Assembly: GCF_000745855.1 (NCBI RefSeq)
Contig: NZ_JQKD01000018.1
Span: forward strand, 1 to 64,000
Direction of reading: 5' to 3'
Length of the DNA stretch: 64,000 bases
Source of the DNA: Xenophilus azovorans DSM 13620
GTDB taxonomy: Bacteria > Pseudomonadota > Gammaproteobacteria > Burkholderiales > Burkholderiaceae_C
Shown here piece by piece: positions 54,009 through 62,854 of the stretch. A program made the translations under genes and the position numbers. Numbering within the stretch: the first letter of the stretch is position 1; every line of letters starts with the position of its first letter. The notes beneath the pieces were generated by a model. That model worked only from the letters and a program-made list of their open reading frames with translations. It had not been told where the DNA came from and searched no databases.

Positions 54009-54683
54009 TCAGGCCATGGTCATCAGCCGTTCCTTGACGATCACCGAACCGTCCGGCTGGGTCTGGACGAAGCCGCGCTCCTCCAGGTCCTTCATGACGC
54101 GGCTGACCATCTCGCGCGATGCGCCCACCATCTTGGCCAGATCCTGGCGCGAGATCTTCTCGCGGATCTTCAGGTTGCCGACGCCGTCGTCCTGCGCGAA
54201 TTCGAGCAGCGAGCGCGCCACGCGGCCGTACACGTCCATCAACGCCAGCGACTCGATCTTGCGGTCGGCGTGGCGCAGGCGCTGCACCAGACCGCGCATG
54301 ATGTTGTAGGACATGGAGGAGTTCTCGGGCAGGCAGCGCGAGAAGGCCTCGCGGCCGAGCATCAGCACGTCGGTCTGGACCTCGGTGCGCACGGTGGCCG
54401 AGTGCGGCTCGTCGTCGATCAGGCTCATCTCGCCGATGTAGTCGCCCGGCTGCAGCGTGGCGAGGATGACTTCGCGGCCCCGGTTATCAGCGCTCATCAC
54501 GCGCGCCCGGCCGGTCAGGATGATGTAGAGAGCGTCGGACTTCTTGCCCTGTTCGACGATCATCTCGGCCCGCTTGAAGCGGCGCTTGATGATGGCATCG
54601 GCGATGCTGGCGGACTGTGCGGGCGTCAGCGCCGAGAACAGTGGCACGCGCCGCAGCAGCTCAAGGTTGGACAACATCGACAT
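54009..54683 (-). CDS. Crp/Fnr-family transcriptional regulator
   Basis: An N-terminal cyclic nucleotide-binding beta-roll (ALYIILTGRARVMSADNRGR, PGDYIGEMSLIDDEPHSATV) is followed by the dimerisation helix and a C-terminal helix-turn-helix (ISRQDLAKMVGASREMVSRV then MKDLEERGFV). It lacks the N-terminal cysteines of oxygen-sensing Fnr, so it is closer to Crp-type. A cAMP-like ligand is plausible; the Glu/Arg phosphate-binding pattern is only partly recognisable. Length is 224 aa. It is divergent from trxB. Confidence 0.9.
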   Translation of the reverse strand: MSMLSNLELLRRVPLFSALTPAQSASIADAIIKRRFKRAEMIVEQGKKSDALYIILTGRARVMSADNRGREVILATLQPGDYIGEMSLIDDEPHSATVRTEVQTDVLMLGREAFSRCLPENSSMSYNIMRGLVQRLRHADRKIESLALMDVYGRVARSLLEFAQDDGVGNLKIREKISRQDLAKMVGASREMVSRVMKDLEERGFVQTQPDGSVIVKERLMTMA

Positions 54684-54780
54684 GCACGAACCCCCAGTGA
54701 CTGATTGTTTTGTGCGTCCCTGCCCCGGCCCTCATGGCCTGAGGCAATCGCACGCATAGAAAATGACCGGACCGCCCGTC

Positions 54781-54809
54781 TTGAACCAGGCGGGATACTC
54801 CCGTATCTG
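54781..54809 (+). promoter_or_regulatory. probable trxB promoter
   Basis: TTGAAC (54781-54786), a 17-bp spacer and TATCTG (54804-54809) resemble a sigma-70 promoter, giving a leader of about 45 nt to trxB. GATAC-TCCC-GTATC (54794-54807) overlaps the -10 and could be an operator. Confidence 0.4.
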
Positions 54810-54848
54810 CCTGTGAAAATGTACACGGTGCAGCCGTCTTTCTCCTAG

Positions 54849-55820
<972 letters not shown>

Positions 55821-55841
55821 GCCGCCTCGACGGCCTCCTCC

Positions 55842-55871
55842 TTGGCGGGAGGCTCGTCTTCCTGCTAGAAT
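55842..55871 (+). promoter_or_regulatory. probable rpmB-rpmG promoter
   Basis: TTGGCG (55842-55847), an 18-bp spacer and TAGAAT (55866-55871) form a fair sigma-70 promoter about 150 bp before rpmB. The long leader could host ribosomal protein autoregulation, but I see no defined structure. Confidence 0.5.
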
Positions 55872-56025
55872 GCTTGGCTTTGCCGAGATTGGCACGCCTT
55901 CGGCGTTCCCGGCAGACAGGTTACCGCCACCTGCTTTCTGGCGAGGTCAGGCCGTTCGCACCCCAGCGCCCTTTTGTGAAGGGCACCCGCGCGGTGCCGG
56001 CCGTGTTCATTGAAAGAGTGTCCTC

Positions 56026-56259
56026 ATGGCACGCGTATGTGAAGTCACGGGCAAGGGCCCGATGGTTGGGAACAACGTCTCCCACGCCAACAACAAGACC
56101 AAGCGCCGGTTCATGCCGAACCTGCAATATCGCCGCTTCTGGGTCGAGAGCGAGAACCGCTGGGTGCGCCTGCGCGTCTCCGGCGCTGCACTGCGCCTGA
56201 TCGACAAGAAGGGCATCGACGTCGTGCTCGCCGACATGCGCGCGCGCGGCCAGGCCTGA
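56026..56259 (+). CDS. rpmB: 50S ribosomal protein L28
   Basis: The 77-aa protein [20 protein letters not shown] then [14 protein letters not shown] is a standard L28, without the Cys pair found in zinc-binding forms beyond Cys5. It is transcribed with rpmG, 36 bp downstream. Confidence 0.97.
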   Translation: MARVCEVTGKGPMVGNNVSHANNKTKRRFMPNLQYRRFWVESENRWVRLRVSGAALRLIDKKGIDVVLADMRARGQA

Positions 56260-56295
56260 TTCGCCCGGCCCCATCACTGACAGGAGCACCACACC

Positions 56296-56469
56296 ATGGC
56301 TACGAGCAAAGGCGGCCGCGAGAAGATCAAGCTGGAGTCCACCGCGGGCACCGGCCACTTCTACACCACGAGCAAGAACAAGAAGACGATGCCCGAGAAG
56401 ATGTCGATCATGAAGTTCGACCCGAAGGCCCGCAAGCACGTCGAGTACAAGGAAATCAAGCTGAAGTAA
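56296..56469 (+). CDS. rpmG: 50S ribosomal protein L33
   Basis: This 57-aa frame was read directly from the sequence: [20 protein letters not shown], then [20 protein letters not shown] and [17 protein letters not shown]. It matches L33 of the zinc-free (C-minus) type, since no cysteines are present. CAGGAGC provides the ribosome binding site. It is the second gene of the rpmBG operon and is followed by a strong terminator. Confidence 0.96.
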   Translation: MATSKGGREKIKLESTAGTGHFYTTSKNKKTMPEKMSIMKFDPKARKHVEYKEIKLK

Positions 56470-56487
56470 TTCAGCTTCTTCCCCATC

Positions 56488-56515
56488 AAAAAGCCCCGCA
56501 TCGCGGGGCTTTTTT
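56488..56515 (+). terminator. Rho-independent terminator after rpmG
   Basis: A 9-bp stem AAGCCCCGC/GCGGGGCTT with 3-nt loop is preceded by A residues and followed by TTTTT. It ends the rpmBG transcript and, having A/T on both sides, may work in both directions. Confidence 0.9.
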
Positions 56516-56555
56516 GTCATAGATCGCGCGAAGCAACGCGCAGCGCGATCCCTCC

Positions 56556-56632
56556 ATGCAAAAGGCCGGATTCACTCCGGCCTTTTGCATCTGATCGAGA
56601 CCCACTCTGAAGTCGCTCAGCGACTTCGGAGT
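56556..56632. terminator. two perfect or near-perfect hairpins between rpmG and the desaturase gene
   Basis: The first hairpin is a 15-bp perfect stem starting ATGCAAAAGGCCGG with a 5-nt loop (56556-56590); read on the minus strand it is followed by a weak T-poor tract. The second is a 15-bp stem with one wobble, CACTCTGAAGTCGCT against AGCGACTTCGGAGTG (56603-56632). They lie downstream of both convergent genes and may together act as a transcription and 3'-end barrier. Confidence 0.55.
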
Positions 56633-56641
56633 GATGAGCTG

Positions 56642-57853
56642 TCAGGCGCGCACCGCACGCAGGCGCACGGAGAACTCCTGCAGCGCGGCGATGCCGCTGG
56701 CTTCCGCGCGGTGGCACCAAGCCGCCAGATCGGCAGCGAGTTGCTCGCGCGACTGCGAGGTGTTCATCCACATCTGGCGCAGTTCCTCGCGCATGGTGAC
56801 CATCTTGTCCAGCACGGGGTGGGTGGCGCGGGCCTGGGCCAGGTGGGCGCGGGCCGCGGCCGGCACCTTGTCGTCATCGCGGTGCAGCCAGCGCTTGGCC
56901 GCCTTGAGCACCGCCAGGTCGGCGCCCTTGCCCTGCAGCTGCGCGATCTCCTGCTTGCAGGTGCGGCGCATCTCGCGGGCGTAGCGGGCCATCACCTCGT
57001 AGCGGTTGGCGATCACGGCCTCCAGCGTCTTCTCGTCGGCCACCGGCTTCACGTCGCCCATCTGCAGGCGCGGCGGCACCTTCTTGACCTTGGCCCAGCC
57101 CACCGCCTGCATCATGCGGATATAGACCCAGCCGATGTCGAACTCGTACTTCTTGACCGAGAACTTGGCCGAGGTCGGGTAGGTGTGGTGGTTGTTGTGC
57201 AGTTCCTCGCCGCCGATGATGACGCCCCATGGCGTCAGATTGGTGCTGGCGTCGGGCGCCTCGAAGTTGCGATAGCCCCAGTAGTGGCCCAGGCCGTTGA
57301 CGACGCCGGCCGCCCAGAAGGGAATCCACAGCATCTGCACCGCCCACACGGTGGCGCCGACGCCGCCGAACAGAGCCAGGTTCAGGATCAGCATCAGGCC
57401 GACGCCCTGCCAGCCGAAGCGGCTGTAGACGTTGCGCTCCATCCAGTCGTCGGGCGTGCCGTGGCCGAACTTCTTGAGGGTGTCCTGGTTCTTGGCCTCG
57501 GCGCGATACAGCTCGGCGCCGCGCCACATCACGGTGTCGATGCCGCGGGTCTGCGGGCTGTGCGGGTCGTCTTCCGTCTCGCACTTGGCGTGGTGCTTGC
57601 GGTGGATGGCGACCCATTCCTTGGTCACCATGCCGGTGCCGATCCAGAGCCAGAAGCGGAAGAAATGGGATGGGATGGGGCCCAGGTCCATCGCGCGGTG
57701 CGCCTGCGTGCGGTGCAGGAAGATGGTCACCGCCATGATGGTGATGTGGGTCGTGGCCAGGGTGTAGAGGACGATCTCCCACCAGGTCAGGTTCCACAGA
57801 CCATGGCCGAGCCAGTCGAGGGCCGAGCTCAGGACGGCGGAATCAGCAAACAT
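56642..57853 (-). CDS. membrane fatty acid (acyl-CoA/acyl-lipid) delta-9-type desaturase
   Basis: The three His boxes of the membrane desaturase family are present: HRTQAHR, HRKHH and HNNHH. Membrane helices alternate with these (ITIMAVTIFL, FWLWIGTGMV, GLMLILNLALFGGVGATVWA, VNGLGHYWGYRN). A helical C-terminal extension of about 130 residues (from ADEKTLEAVIANRYEVMARY) is longer than in the minimal desaturases. It introduces a double bond into membrane fatty acids using a di-iron centre. Length is 403 aa. Confidence 0.92.
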   Translation of the reverse strand: MFADSAVLSSALDWLGHGLWNLTWWEIVLYTLATTHITIMAVTIFLHRTQAHRAMDLGPIPSHFFRFWLWIGTGMVTKEWVAIHRKHHAKCETEDDPHSPQTRGIDTVMWRGAELYRAEAKNQDTLKKFGHGTPDDWMERNVYSRFGWQGVGLMLILNLALFGGVGATVWAVQMLWIPFWAAGVVNGLGHYWGYRNFEAPDASTNLTPWGVIIGGEELHNNHHTYPTSAKFSVKKYEFDIGWVYIRMMQAVGWAKVKKVPPRLQMGDVKPVADEKTLEAVIANRYEVMARYAREMRRTCKQEIAQLQGKGADLAVLKAAKRWLHRDDDKVPAAARAHLAQARATHPVLDKMVTMREELRQMWMNTSQSREQLAADLAAWCHRAEASGIAALQEFSVRLRAVRA

Positions 57854-57983
57854 ATCGATTAACTCCAGACGGCGCGGCGAAGGCCGGCCTCAAGGTGAAT
57901 CCGCCGATTTTAAGGCCGAGGGGTGTTCTCAACCCCTTGTTTTCCCTCAGAAAAGTGGCGAATTCAGGGCTTTGGAGACAGCT

Positions 57984-59258
57984 TCAGGCGCGCCGGTTCC
58001 AGATGGCGGCAAAGAATCCGTCCGTGCCGTGCCGATGCGGCCACAGCCGCAGGTACAGCGCACCGCCCTCCCCGCCCGCGGCCAGGGAGGCGGCCTCCCG
58101 CACCTTGAGCTGCGCCAGCACCTGCCCGGCCGGCAGCGGCGCGAAGTCCCCGTGCGCCGCGCCGAAGGCCTCGGCGATGGCCTCGTTCTCCTCCCGCAGC
58201 AGGCTGCAGGTGGCGTAGACCAGCCGCCCGCCCGGCTTCACCAGCCGCGCCGCGCTGGCGAGGATGGCGGTCTGGCGCGCGGCCAGCTCGCGCACCGCCT
58301 CGGGGTTCTGGCGCCACTTGAGGTCCGGGTTGCGGCGCAGGGTGCCCAGCCCCGAGCAGGGCGCATCGACCAGCACGCGGTCGATCTTGCCGGCCAGGCG
58401 CCCGACGCGCTCGTCGCGCTCGTGTGCCAGGGCGGCGGGATGCACGTTCGCCAGGCCGCTGCGCGCCAGCCGCGGCTTGAGCGCGTCGAGCCGGTGGGCG
58501 GAGGTGTCGAAGGCATAGAGCCGGCCGGTGTTGCGCATGGCAGCGCCCAGGGCCAGCGTCTTGCCACCGGCACCGGCGCAGAAGTCCACCACCATCTCGC
58601 CGCGGCGGGCGTCCGTGAGCAGGGCCAGCAGCTGTGAGCCCTCGTCCTGCACCTCGATCGCGCCGCGGGTGAAGGCATCGAGCTTCTGGATCGCCGGCTT
58701 GCCCGCCAGGCGCAGGCCCCAGGGCGAGTACGGCGTCTCGCCGGCCTGCAGGCCGGCGGCAGCCAGTTCTTCGCGCACAGCCGCACGCTTGGCGGCCAGC
58801 AGGTTGACCCGCAGGTCGAGCGGCGCCGGCTGCAGCAGCGCCTCGGCCAGCGCGGGGAAGTCGTCGCCGACCTGCGCCTGCAGGGCGTCGGCCAGCCAGT
58901 CCGGCAGGTTGTGCCGATGCGGCGCCGACAGTTCGTCGGGCGGCACGGCGTCGCAGGCTTCCAGCCAGCGCGCCTCGGCCTCGGTCAGTGCGCTGCGGAG
59001 GAACTCCCTCTCGCCAGGGAAGCCGAGGATCGCCAGGCGGCGCTCGCGTGGGCCGCTGCCCGAGCGGGCCAGGTGCTCGAACAGCCGCCTGCGCCGCAGC
59101 ACGGCATAGACGGTCTCGGTCAGTGTGGCGCGCTCGCGCGAGCCCAGTTGGCGATGCTCGCGGAAGTGGCGCGAGACCACTGCGTCGGCAGGATGGTCGA
59201 AGGTCATCACCTGCGCCACCAGTTGGGCGCAGGCGTCGAGCAGGGCGCGGGGGTGCAC
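57984..59258 (-). CDS. rsmB: 16S rRNA (cytosine-C5) methyltransferase RsmB/NOP family
   Basis: RsmB methylates C967 of 16S rRNA in E. coli. The SAM site is MVVDFCAGAGGKTLALGAAM, the catalytic Cys lies in VLVDAPCSGLGTLRRNPDLK and the second Cys in LVYATCSLLREENEA. The N-terminal RNA-binding domain (about 130 residues) contains LTETVYAVLRRRRLFEHLAR. The start is a GTG at 59258. Length is 424 aa. An alternative RsmF-type assignment is less likely because of the NusB-like N-terminus. Confidence 0.9.
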   Translation of the reverse strand: MHPRALLDACAQLVAQVMTFDHPADAVVSRHFREHRQLGSRERATLTETVYAVLRRRRLFEHLARSGSGPRERRLAILGFPGEREFLRSALTEAEARWLEACDAVPPDELSAPHRHNLPDWLADALQAQVGDDFPALAEALLQPAPLDLRVNLLAAKRAAVREELAAAGLQAGETPYSPWGLRLAGKPAIQKLDAFTRGAIEVQDEGSQLLALLTDARRGEMVVDFCAGAGGKTLALGAAMRNTGRLYAFDTSAHRLDALKPRLARSGLANVHPAALAHERDERVGRLAGKIDRVLVDAPCSGLGTLRRNPDLKWRQNPEAVRELAARQTAILASAARLVKPGGRLVYATCSLLREENEAIAEAFGAAHGDFAPLPAGQVLAQLKVREAASLAAGGEGGALYLRLWPHRHGTDGFFAAIWNRRA

Positions 59259-59308
59259 GTCAGTGCCGTCCGGCCGCCCGAAGCGATGAGCGCGGGGCCG
59301 GTCTCATT

Positions 59309-59647
59309 TCAGCCGCAGCCCAGCGCCTTGACGCGGTTGCGTGCCGTGAGCTGCACGCTCAGCCGCGTGGGGTTGAGTTCCATGGTCGCCGGCTGGCCCG
59401 GCTTCAGCGCCCGCACCACCTGCGCGTTGGCGCGGTGGCGCAGCGCCGCCTCCAGTTCGGGCGTGTAGGGCTGGCCGATGGCGAACTGTGCGCCAGTTGC
59501 ATCGCACAGGGGCGGCGGAGGCTCCGGCGGCGCCGCGGGAGGGGGCGGCGGCGCGGACGCCGGCGGGGGCGGTGGTGCGGCACACCCGGCCAGCGCGACG
59601 GCGGCCAGCAGGGGAATCAGGGCGATCCGGCGGTGCATCGGGTGCAT
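59309..59647 (-). CDS. lipoprotein, peptidase inhibitor I78 family
   Basis: A lipoprotein signal ends in the lipobox LAGC (residue 21-22), followed by a poly-proline/alanine stretch (about 25 residues) and the I78 domain: CDATGAQFAIGQPYTPELEA at the start and RLSVQLTARNRVKALGCG at the end, with the terminal Cys-Gly typical of the family. It should sit in the outer membrane facing the periplasm and inhibit serine peptidases such as trypsin/subtilisin types. Length is 112 aa. Confidence 0.82.
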   Translation of the reverse strand: MHPMHRRIALIPLLAAVALAGCAAPPPPPASAPPPPPAAPPEPPPPLCDATGAQFAIGQPYTPELEAALRHRANAQVVRALKPGQPATMELNPTRLSVQLTARNRVKALGCG

Positions 59648-59681
59648 ACGGGCTCCTTGGTCGGAATGGGAAGAAGAGAAG

Positions 59682-60299
59682 TCACTCAGCCGGCCGCGCG
59701 GCGACCTGCGCAGCCAGCCAGCCGGCGATGGCGCGCGGATAGAGGCGATGCTCCTGCGACAGCACGCGCTGCGCCAGCGCCTGCGGCGTGTCGCCCGGCA
59801 GCACCGGCACCACGGCCTGGCCCAGGATGGGCCCGTGGTCCAGTTCGGTCGTGACCTGGTGCACCGTCGCGCCGGCCACGGTGCAGCCGGCCTCGATGGC
59901 GCGCCGGTGCGTGTCCAGGCCCGGAAAGGCGGGCAGCAGCGAGGGATGGATGTTGACCAGCCGGCCGGCGTAGCGCTGCACGAAACCCGGCGTGAGGATG
60001 CGCATGAAGCCGGCCAGCACCACCAGCGCCGGGCGGTGCGCGTCGATGCGCTCGGCCAGGGCGGCGTCGAAGTCCTCGCGGCGGTCGAAGTCCTGGTGGC
60101 GCACGGCTACGGTCTCGATCCCCTGCTCGCGCGCGAAGACGAGGCCCGCGGCGTCCGGCCGGTTGCTCAGCACCAGCGACACGCGGGCGCCGTAGCGCGC
60201 CTGCCAGCGCTGCGCCTGCGCCGCCCGCACGATGGCGGCCATGTTGGAGCCGGTGCCGGAAATGAGGATGACCAGGGGACGGTCGGCGCGGCCCGTCAT
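59682..60299 (-). CDS. purN: phosphoribosylglycinamide formyltransferase
   Basis: PurN transfers a formyl group from 10-formyl-THF to GAR in purine synthesis. The start is MTGRADRPLVILISGTGSNM at 60299; the folate-binding NIHPSLLPAFPGLDTHRRAI then GATVHQVTTELDHGPIL contains the catalytic Asn, His and Asp. Length is 205 aa. The prs gene, which supplies PRPP, is in the same window but not linked. Confidence 0.94.
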   Translation of the reverse strand: MTGRADRPLVILISGTGSNMAAIVRAAQAQRWQARYGARVSLVLSNRPDAAGLVFAREQGIETVAVRHQDFDRREDFDAALAERIDAHRPALVVLAGFMRILTPGFVQRYAGRLVNIHPSLLPAFPGLDTHRRAIEAGCTVAGATVHQVTTELDHGPILGQAVVPVLPGDTPQALAQRVLSQEHRLYPRAIAGWLAAQVAARPAE

Positions 60300-60450
60300 C
60301 GGCGGATCTGCGCGGCGCAGGCCGCGCCCGGACGGGGAGTGAAACGATGGCGCGAGGGATGCATACTGGCCGCGGATTATCCCGTGTCGCCCGGCGGACT
60401 CGGCCGCACGAACGACCGTGCTAAAAACCCCGGCTTCTCTGGAGACCCCC

Positions 60451-61632
60451 ATGGATTTGGCCTTTACCCCCGAAGAACAGAAGTTCCGCGAGGACGTCCG
60501 CGCCTGGGTCGCGGAACACCTGCCCAAGGAGACTGCCCACAAGGTGCACAACGCGCTGGAACTGACGCGCGAGGACATCCAGGGCTGGGCGAAGATCCTC
60601 GGCAAGAAGGGCTGGCTCGGCTACGGCTGGCCCAAGGAGTTCGGCGGCCCCGGCTGGACTGCCGTGCAGCGCCACCTGTTCGAGGAAGAGTGCGCCCTGG
60701 CCGGCGCGCCGCGCATCATCCCCTTCGGGCCGGTGATGGTGGCACCGGTGATCATGGCCTTCGGCTCGCCCGAGCAGCAGAAGCGCTTCCTGCCCGGCAT
60801 CGCCAGCGGCGAGGTGTGGTGGAGCCAGGGCTACAGCGAGCCGGGCTCCGGCTCCGACCTGGCCTCGCTGCGCACCCGCGCCGAGCGCAAGGGCGACAAG
60901 TACGTCGTCAACGGCCAGAAGACCTGGACCACGCTCGGCCAGTACGGCGACTGGATGTTCAACCTGGTGCGCACCAGCACCGAGGGCAAGCCGCAGACGG
61001 GCATCAGCTTCATCGTGCTGGACATGAAGTCGCCCGGCATCACGGTGCGCCCCATCAAGCTGATGGACGGCGGCTTCGAGGTCAATGACGTGTTCTTCGA
61101 CAACGTCGAGGTGCCGGCCGAGAACCTGATCGGTGAGGAGAACAAGGGCTGGACCTACGCCAAGCACCTGCTCAGCCACGAGCGCACCAACATCGCCGAC
61201 GTGAACCGCGCCAAGCGCGAGCTGGAGCGCCTCAAGCGCATCGCCAAGGCCGAGGGCGTGTGGGACGATCTGCGCTTCCGCGACGAGATCGCCAGGCTGG
61301 AGGTGGACATCGTCGCGCTGGAGATGCTCGTGCTGCGCGTGCTCTCGGCCGCCACCTCGGGCAAGAACTCGCTGGACATCGCCGGCCTGCTCAAGATCAA
61401 GGGCAGCGAGATCCAGCAGCGCTACTCGGAACTGATGATGCTCGCCGGCGGCCCCTTCTCGCTGCCGCTGATCCGCGAGGCCATGCATGCCGGCTGGCAA
61501 GGCGACTTCCCCGGCGGCAATCCGACGCTGGCGCCGCTGGCCTCGACCTACTTCAACATGCGCAAGACCACGATCTATGGCGGCAGCAACGAGGTTCAAC
61601 GCAACATCGTCGCCCAGACCGTGCTGGGCTGA
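60451..61632 (+). CDS. acyl-CoA dehydrogenase family protein
   Basis: The 393-aa protein starts MDLAFTPEEQKFREDVRAWV and has the FAD-binding WWSQGYSEPGSGSDLASLRT and TTIYGGSNEVQRNIVAQTVL, the two best conserved segments of acyl-CoA dehydrogenases. The start is the ATG at 60451 preceded by GGAGA. It is followed by a second acyl-CoA dehydrogenase 15 bp downstream; such pairs usually form heteromeric enzymes in Actinobacteria and related actions on ring or steroid acyl-CoAs are possible here. Substrate is unknown. Confidence 0.9.
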   Translation: MDLAFTPEEQKFREDVRAWVAEHLPKETAHKVHNALELTREDIQGWAKILGKKGWLGYGWPKEFGGPGWTAVQRHLFEEECALAGAPRIIPFGPVMVAPVIMAFGSPEQQKRFLPGIASGEVWWSQGYSEPGSGSDLASLRTRAERKGDKYVVNGQKTWTTLGQYGDWMFNLVRTSTEGKPQTGISFIVLDMKSPGITVRPIKLMDGGFEVNDVFFDNVEVPAENLIGEENKGWTYAKHLLSHERTNIADVNRAKRELERLKRIAKAEGVWDDLRFRDEIARLEVDIVALEMLVLRVLSAATSGKNSLDIAGLLKIKGSEIQQRYSELMMLAGGPFSLPLIREAMHAGWQGDFPGGNPTLAPLASTYFNMRKTTIYGGSNEVQRNIVAQTVLG

Positions 61633-61647
61633 CAGGAGACAGACACC

Positions 61648-62763
61648 ATGGACTTCGATTTTTCCGACGACCAGCAGCAGTTGCGCGACGCCGTCGCCAA
61701 GTGGGTGGACAAGGGCTACAGCTTCGAGCGCCGCCGCGCCATCGAGGCCGCCGGCGGCTTCTCGCGCGAGGCCTGGGACGAACTGGCCGAACTGGGCCTG
61801 GGCGGCCTGCTGATCCCCGAGGACGACGGCGGCCTGGGCATGGGCGCGGTCGAGATGATGGTGGTGATGGAAGAGCTGGGCCGCGGCATCGTGCTCGAGC
61901 CGCTGGCGCAGTCCTTCATCGCCGGCGCCGTGCTGGCCGGCCATGCCGACGAGGCCACGCGCACCGAATGGCTGCCGCGCATCGCCGGCGGCCAGGCGCT
62001 GGTGGTGCTGGCGCAGCAGGAGAAGAAGGCACGCTACAGGCTCGACGTGTGCGAGGCGCAGGCCGCCAAGGCGGGCAGCGGCTACACGGTCACGGGCGCC
62101 AAGAGCGTGGTGCCGGCCGGCGACCAGGCCGATGCCTACCTGGTGCCCGCCCGGCTCGACGGGAAGATCGCCCTCTTCCTCGTGCCGCGGTCCGAGGACG
62201 GCGTGGCCGCCCGCGGCTACGGCACGCAGGACGGCAGCCGCGCGGCCGAGGTCGTGTTCGACAAGGCGTCCGCCGCGCTGGTCGCGGCCGACGGCCTGCC
62301 GGTGCTGGAGCATGCGGTGGACATCGGCATCGCCGCCGCCTGCGCCGAAGGCGTGGGCGCGATGGACAAGATGCTGGCGCTGACCGTCGAGTACCTCAAC
62401 ACCCGCAAGCAGTTCGGTGTGCTGATCGGCAGCTTCCAGGCGCTGCGCCACCGCGCGGCCGACATGAAGATGCAGCTGGAGCTGGCGCGCTCGATGAGCT
62501 ACTACGCCAACCTCAAGCTGGGCGCCCCGGCCGCCGAGCGCCGCCAGGCCGCGGCGCGCGCCAAGTACCAGCTCGGCGTGTCGATGCGCTTCGTCAGCCA
62601 GTCGGCGGTGCAGATGCACGGCGGCATCGGCGTGACCGACGAGTACGTCGGCAGCCACTACTTCCGCAAGCTCACGCAGATGGAGATGACCTACGGCGAC
62701 ACGCTGCATCACCTGGGCGAGGTGTCGGCCCGCATGCAGGACACGGCCGGCGTCTTCGCCTGA
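61648..62763 (+). CDS. acyl-CoA dehydrogenase family protein, second of a pair
   Basis: The 371-aa protein MDFDFSDDQQQLRDAVAKWV has the acyl-CoA dehydrogenase fold, with LGGLLIPEDDGGLGMGAVEM, and the C-terminal QMHGGIGVTDEYVGSHYFRK. It is shorter and lacks the strong FAD-binding WxxGxSEPxxGSD motif seen in its neighbour, as is usual for the second subunit of paired enzymes. CAGGAG precedes the start. A strong terminator follows. Confidence 0.88.
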   Translation: MDFDFSDDQQQLRDAVAKWVDKGYSFERRRAIEAAGGFSREAWDELAELGLGGLLIPEDDGGLGMGAVEMMVVMEELGRGIVLEPLAQSFIAGAVLAGHADEATRTEWLPRIAGGQALVVLAQQEKKARYRLDVCEAQAAKAGSGYTVTGAKSVVPAGDQADAYLVPARLDGKIALFLVPRSEDGVAARGYGTQDGSRAAEVVFDKASAALVAADGLPVLEHAVDIGIAAACAEGVGAMDKMLALTVEYLNTRKQFGVLIGSFQALRHRAADMKMQLELARSMSYYANLKLGAPAAERRQAAARAKYQLGVSMRFVSQSAVQMHGGIGVTDEYVGSHYFRKLTQMEMTYGDTLHHLGEVSARMQDTAGVFA

Positions 62764-62790
62764 GGCCGCGCTTCGACGAACGACGCACCG

Positions 62791-62823
62791 CGCCCGCCGG
62801 CACCGCGCCGGCGGGCGTTTTTG
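62791..62823 (+). terminator. Rho-independent terminator after the acyl-CoA dehydrogenase pair
   Basis: An 11-bp perfect stem CGCCCGCCGGC/GCCGGCGGGCG with a 5-nt loop (62791-62817) is followed by TTTTTGTTT. It separates the dehydrogenase pair from the hydrolase gene. Confidence 0.88.
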
Positions 62824-62854
62824 TTTATAAGGCAGGCTTCAGGAGACACGTCCC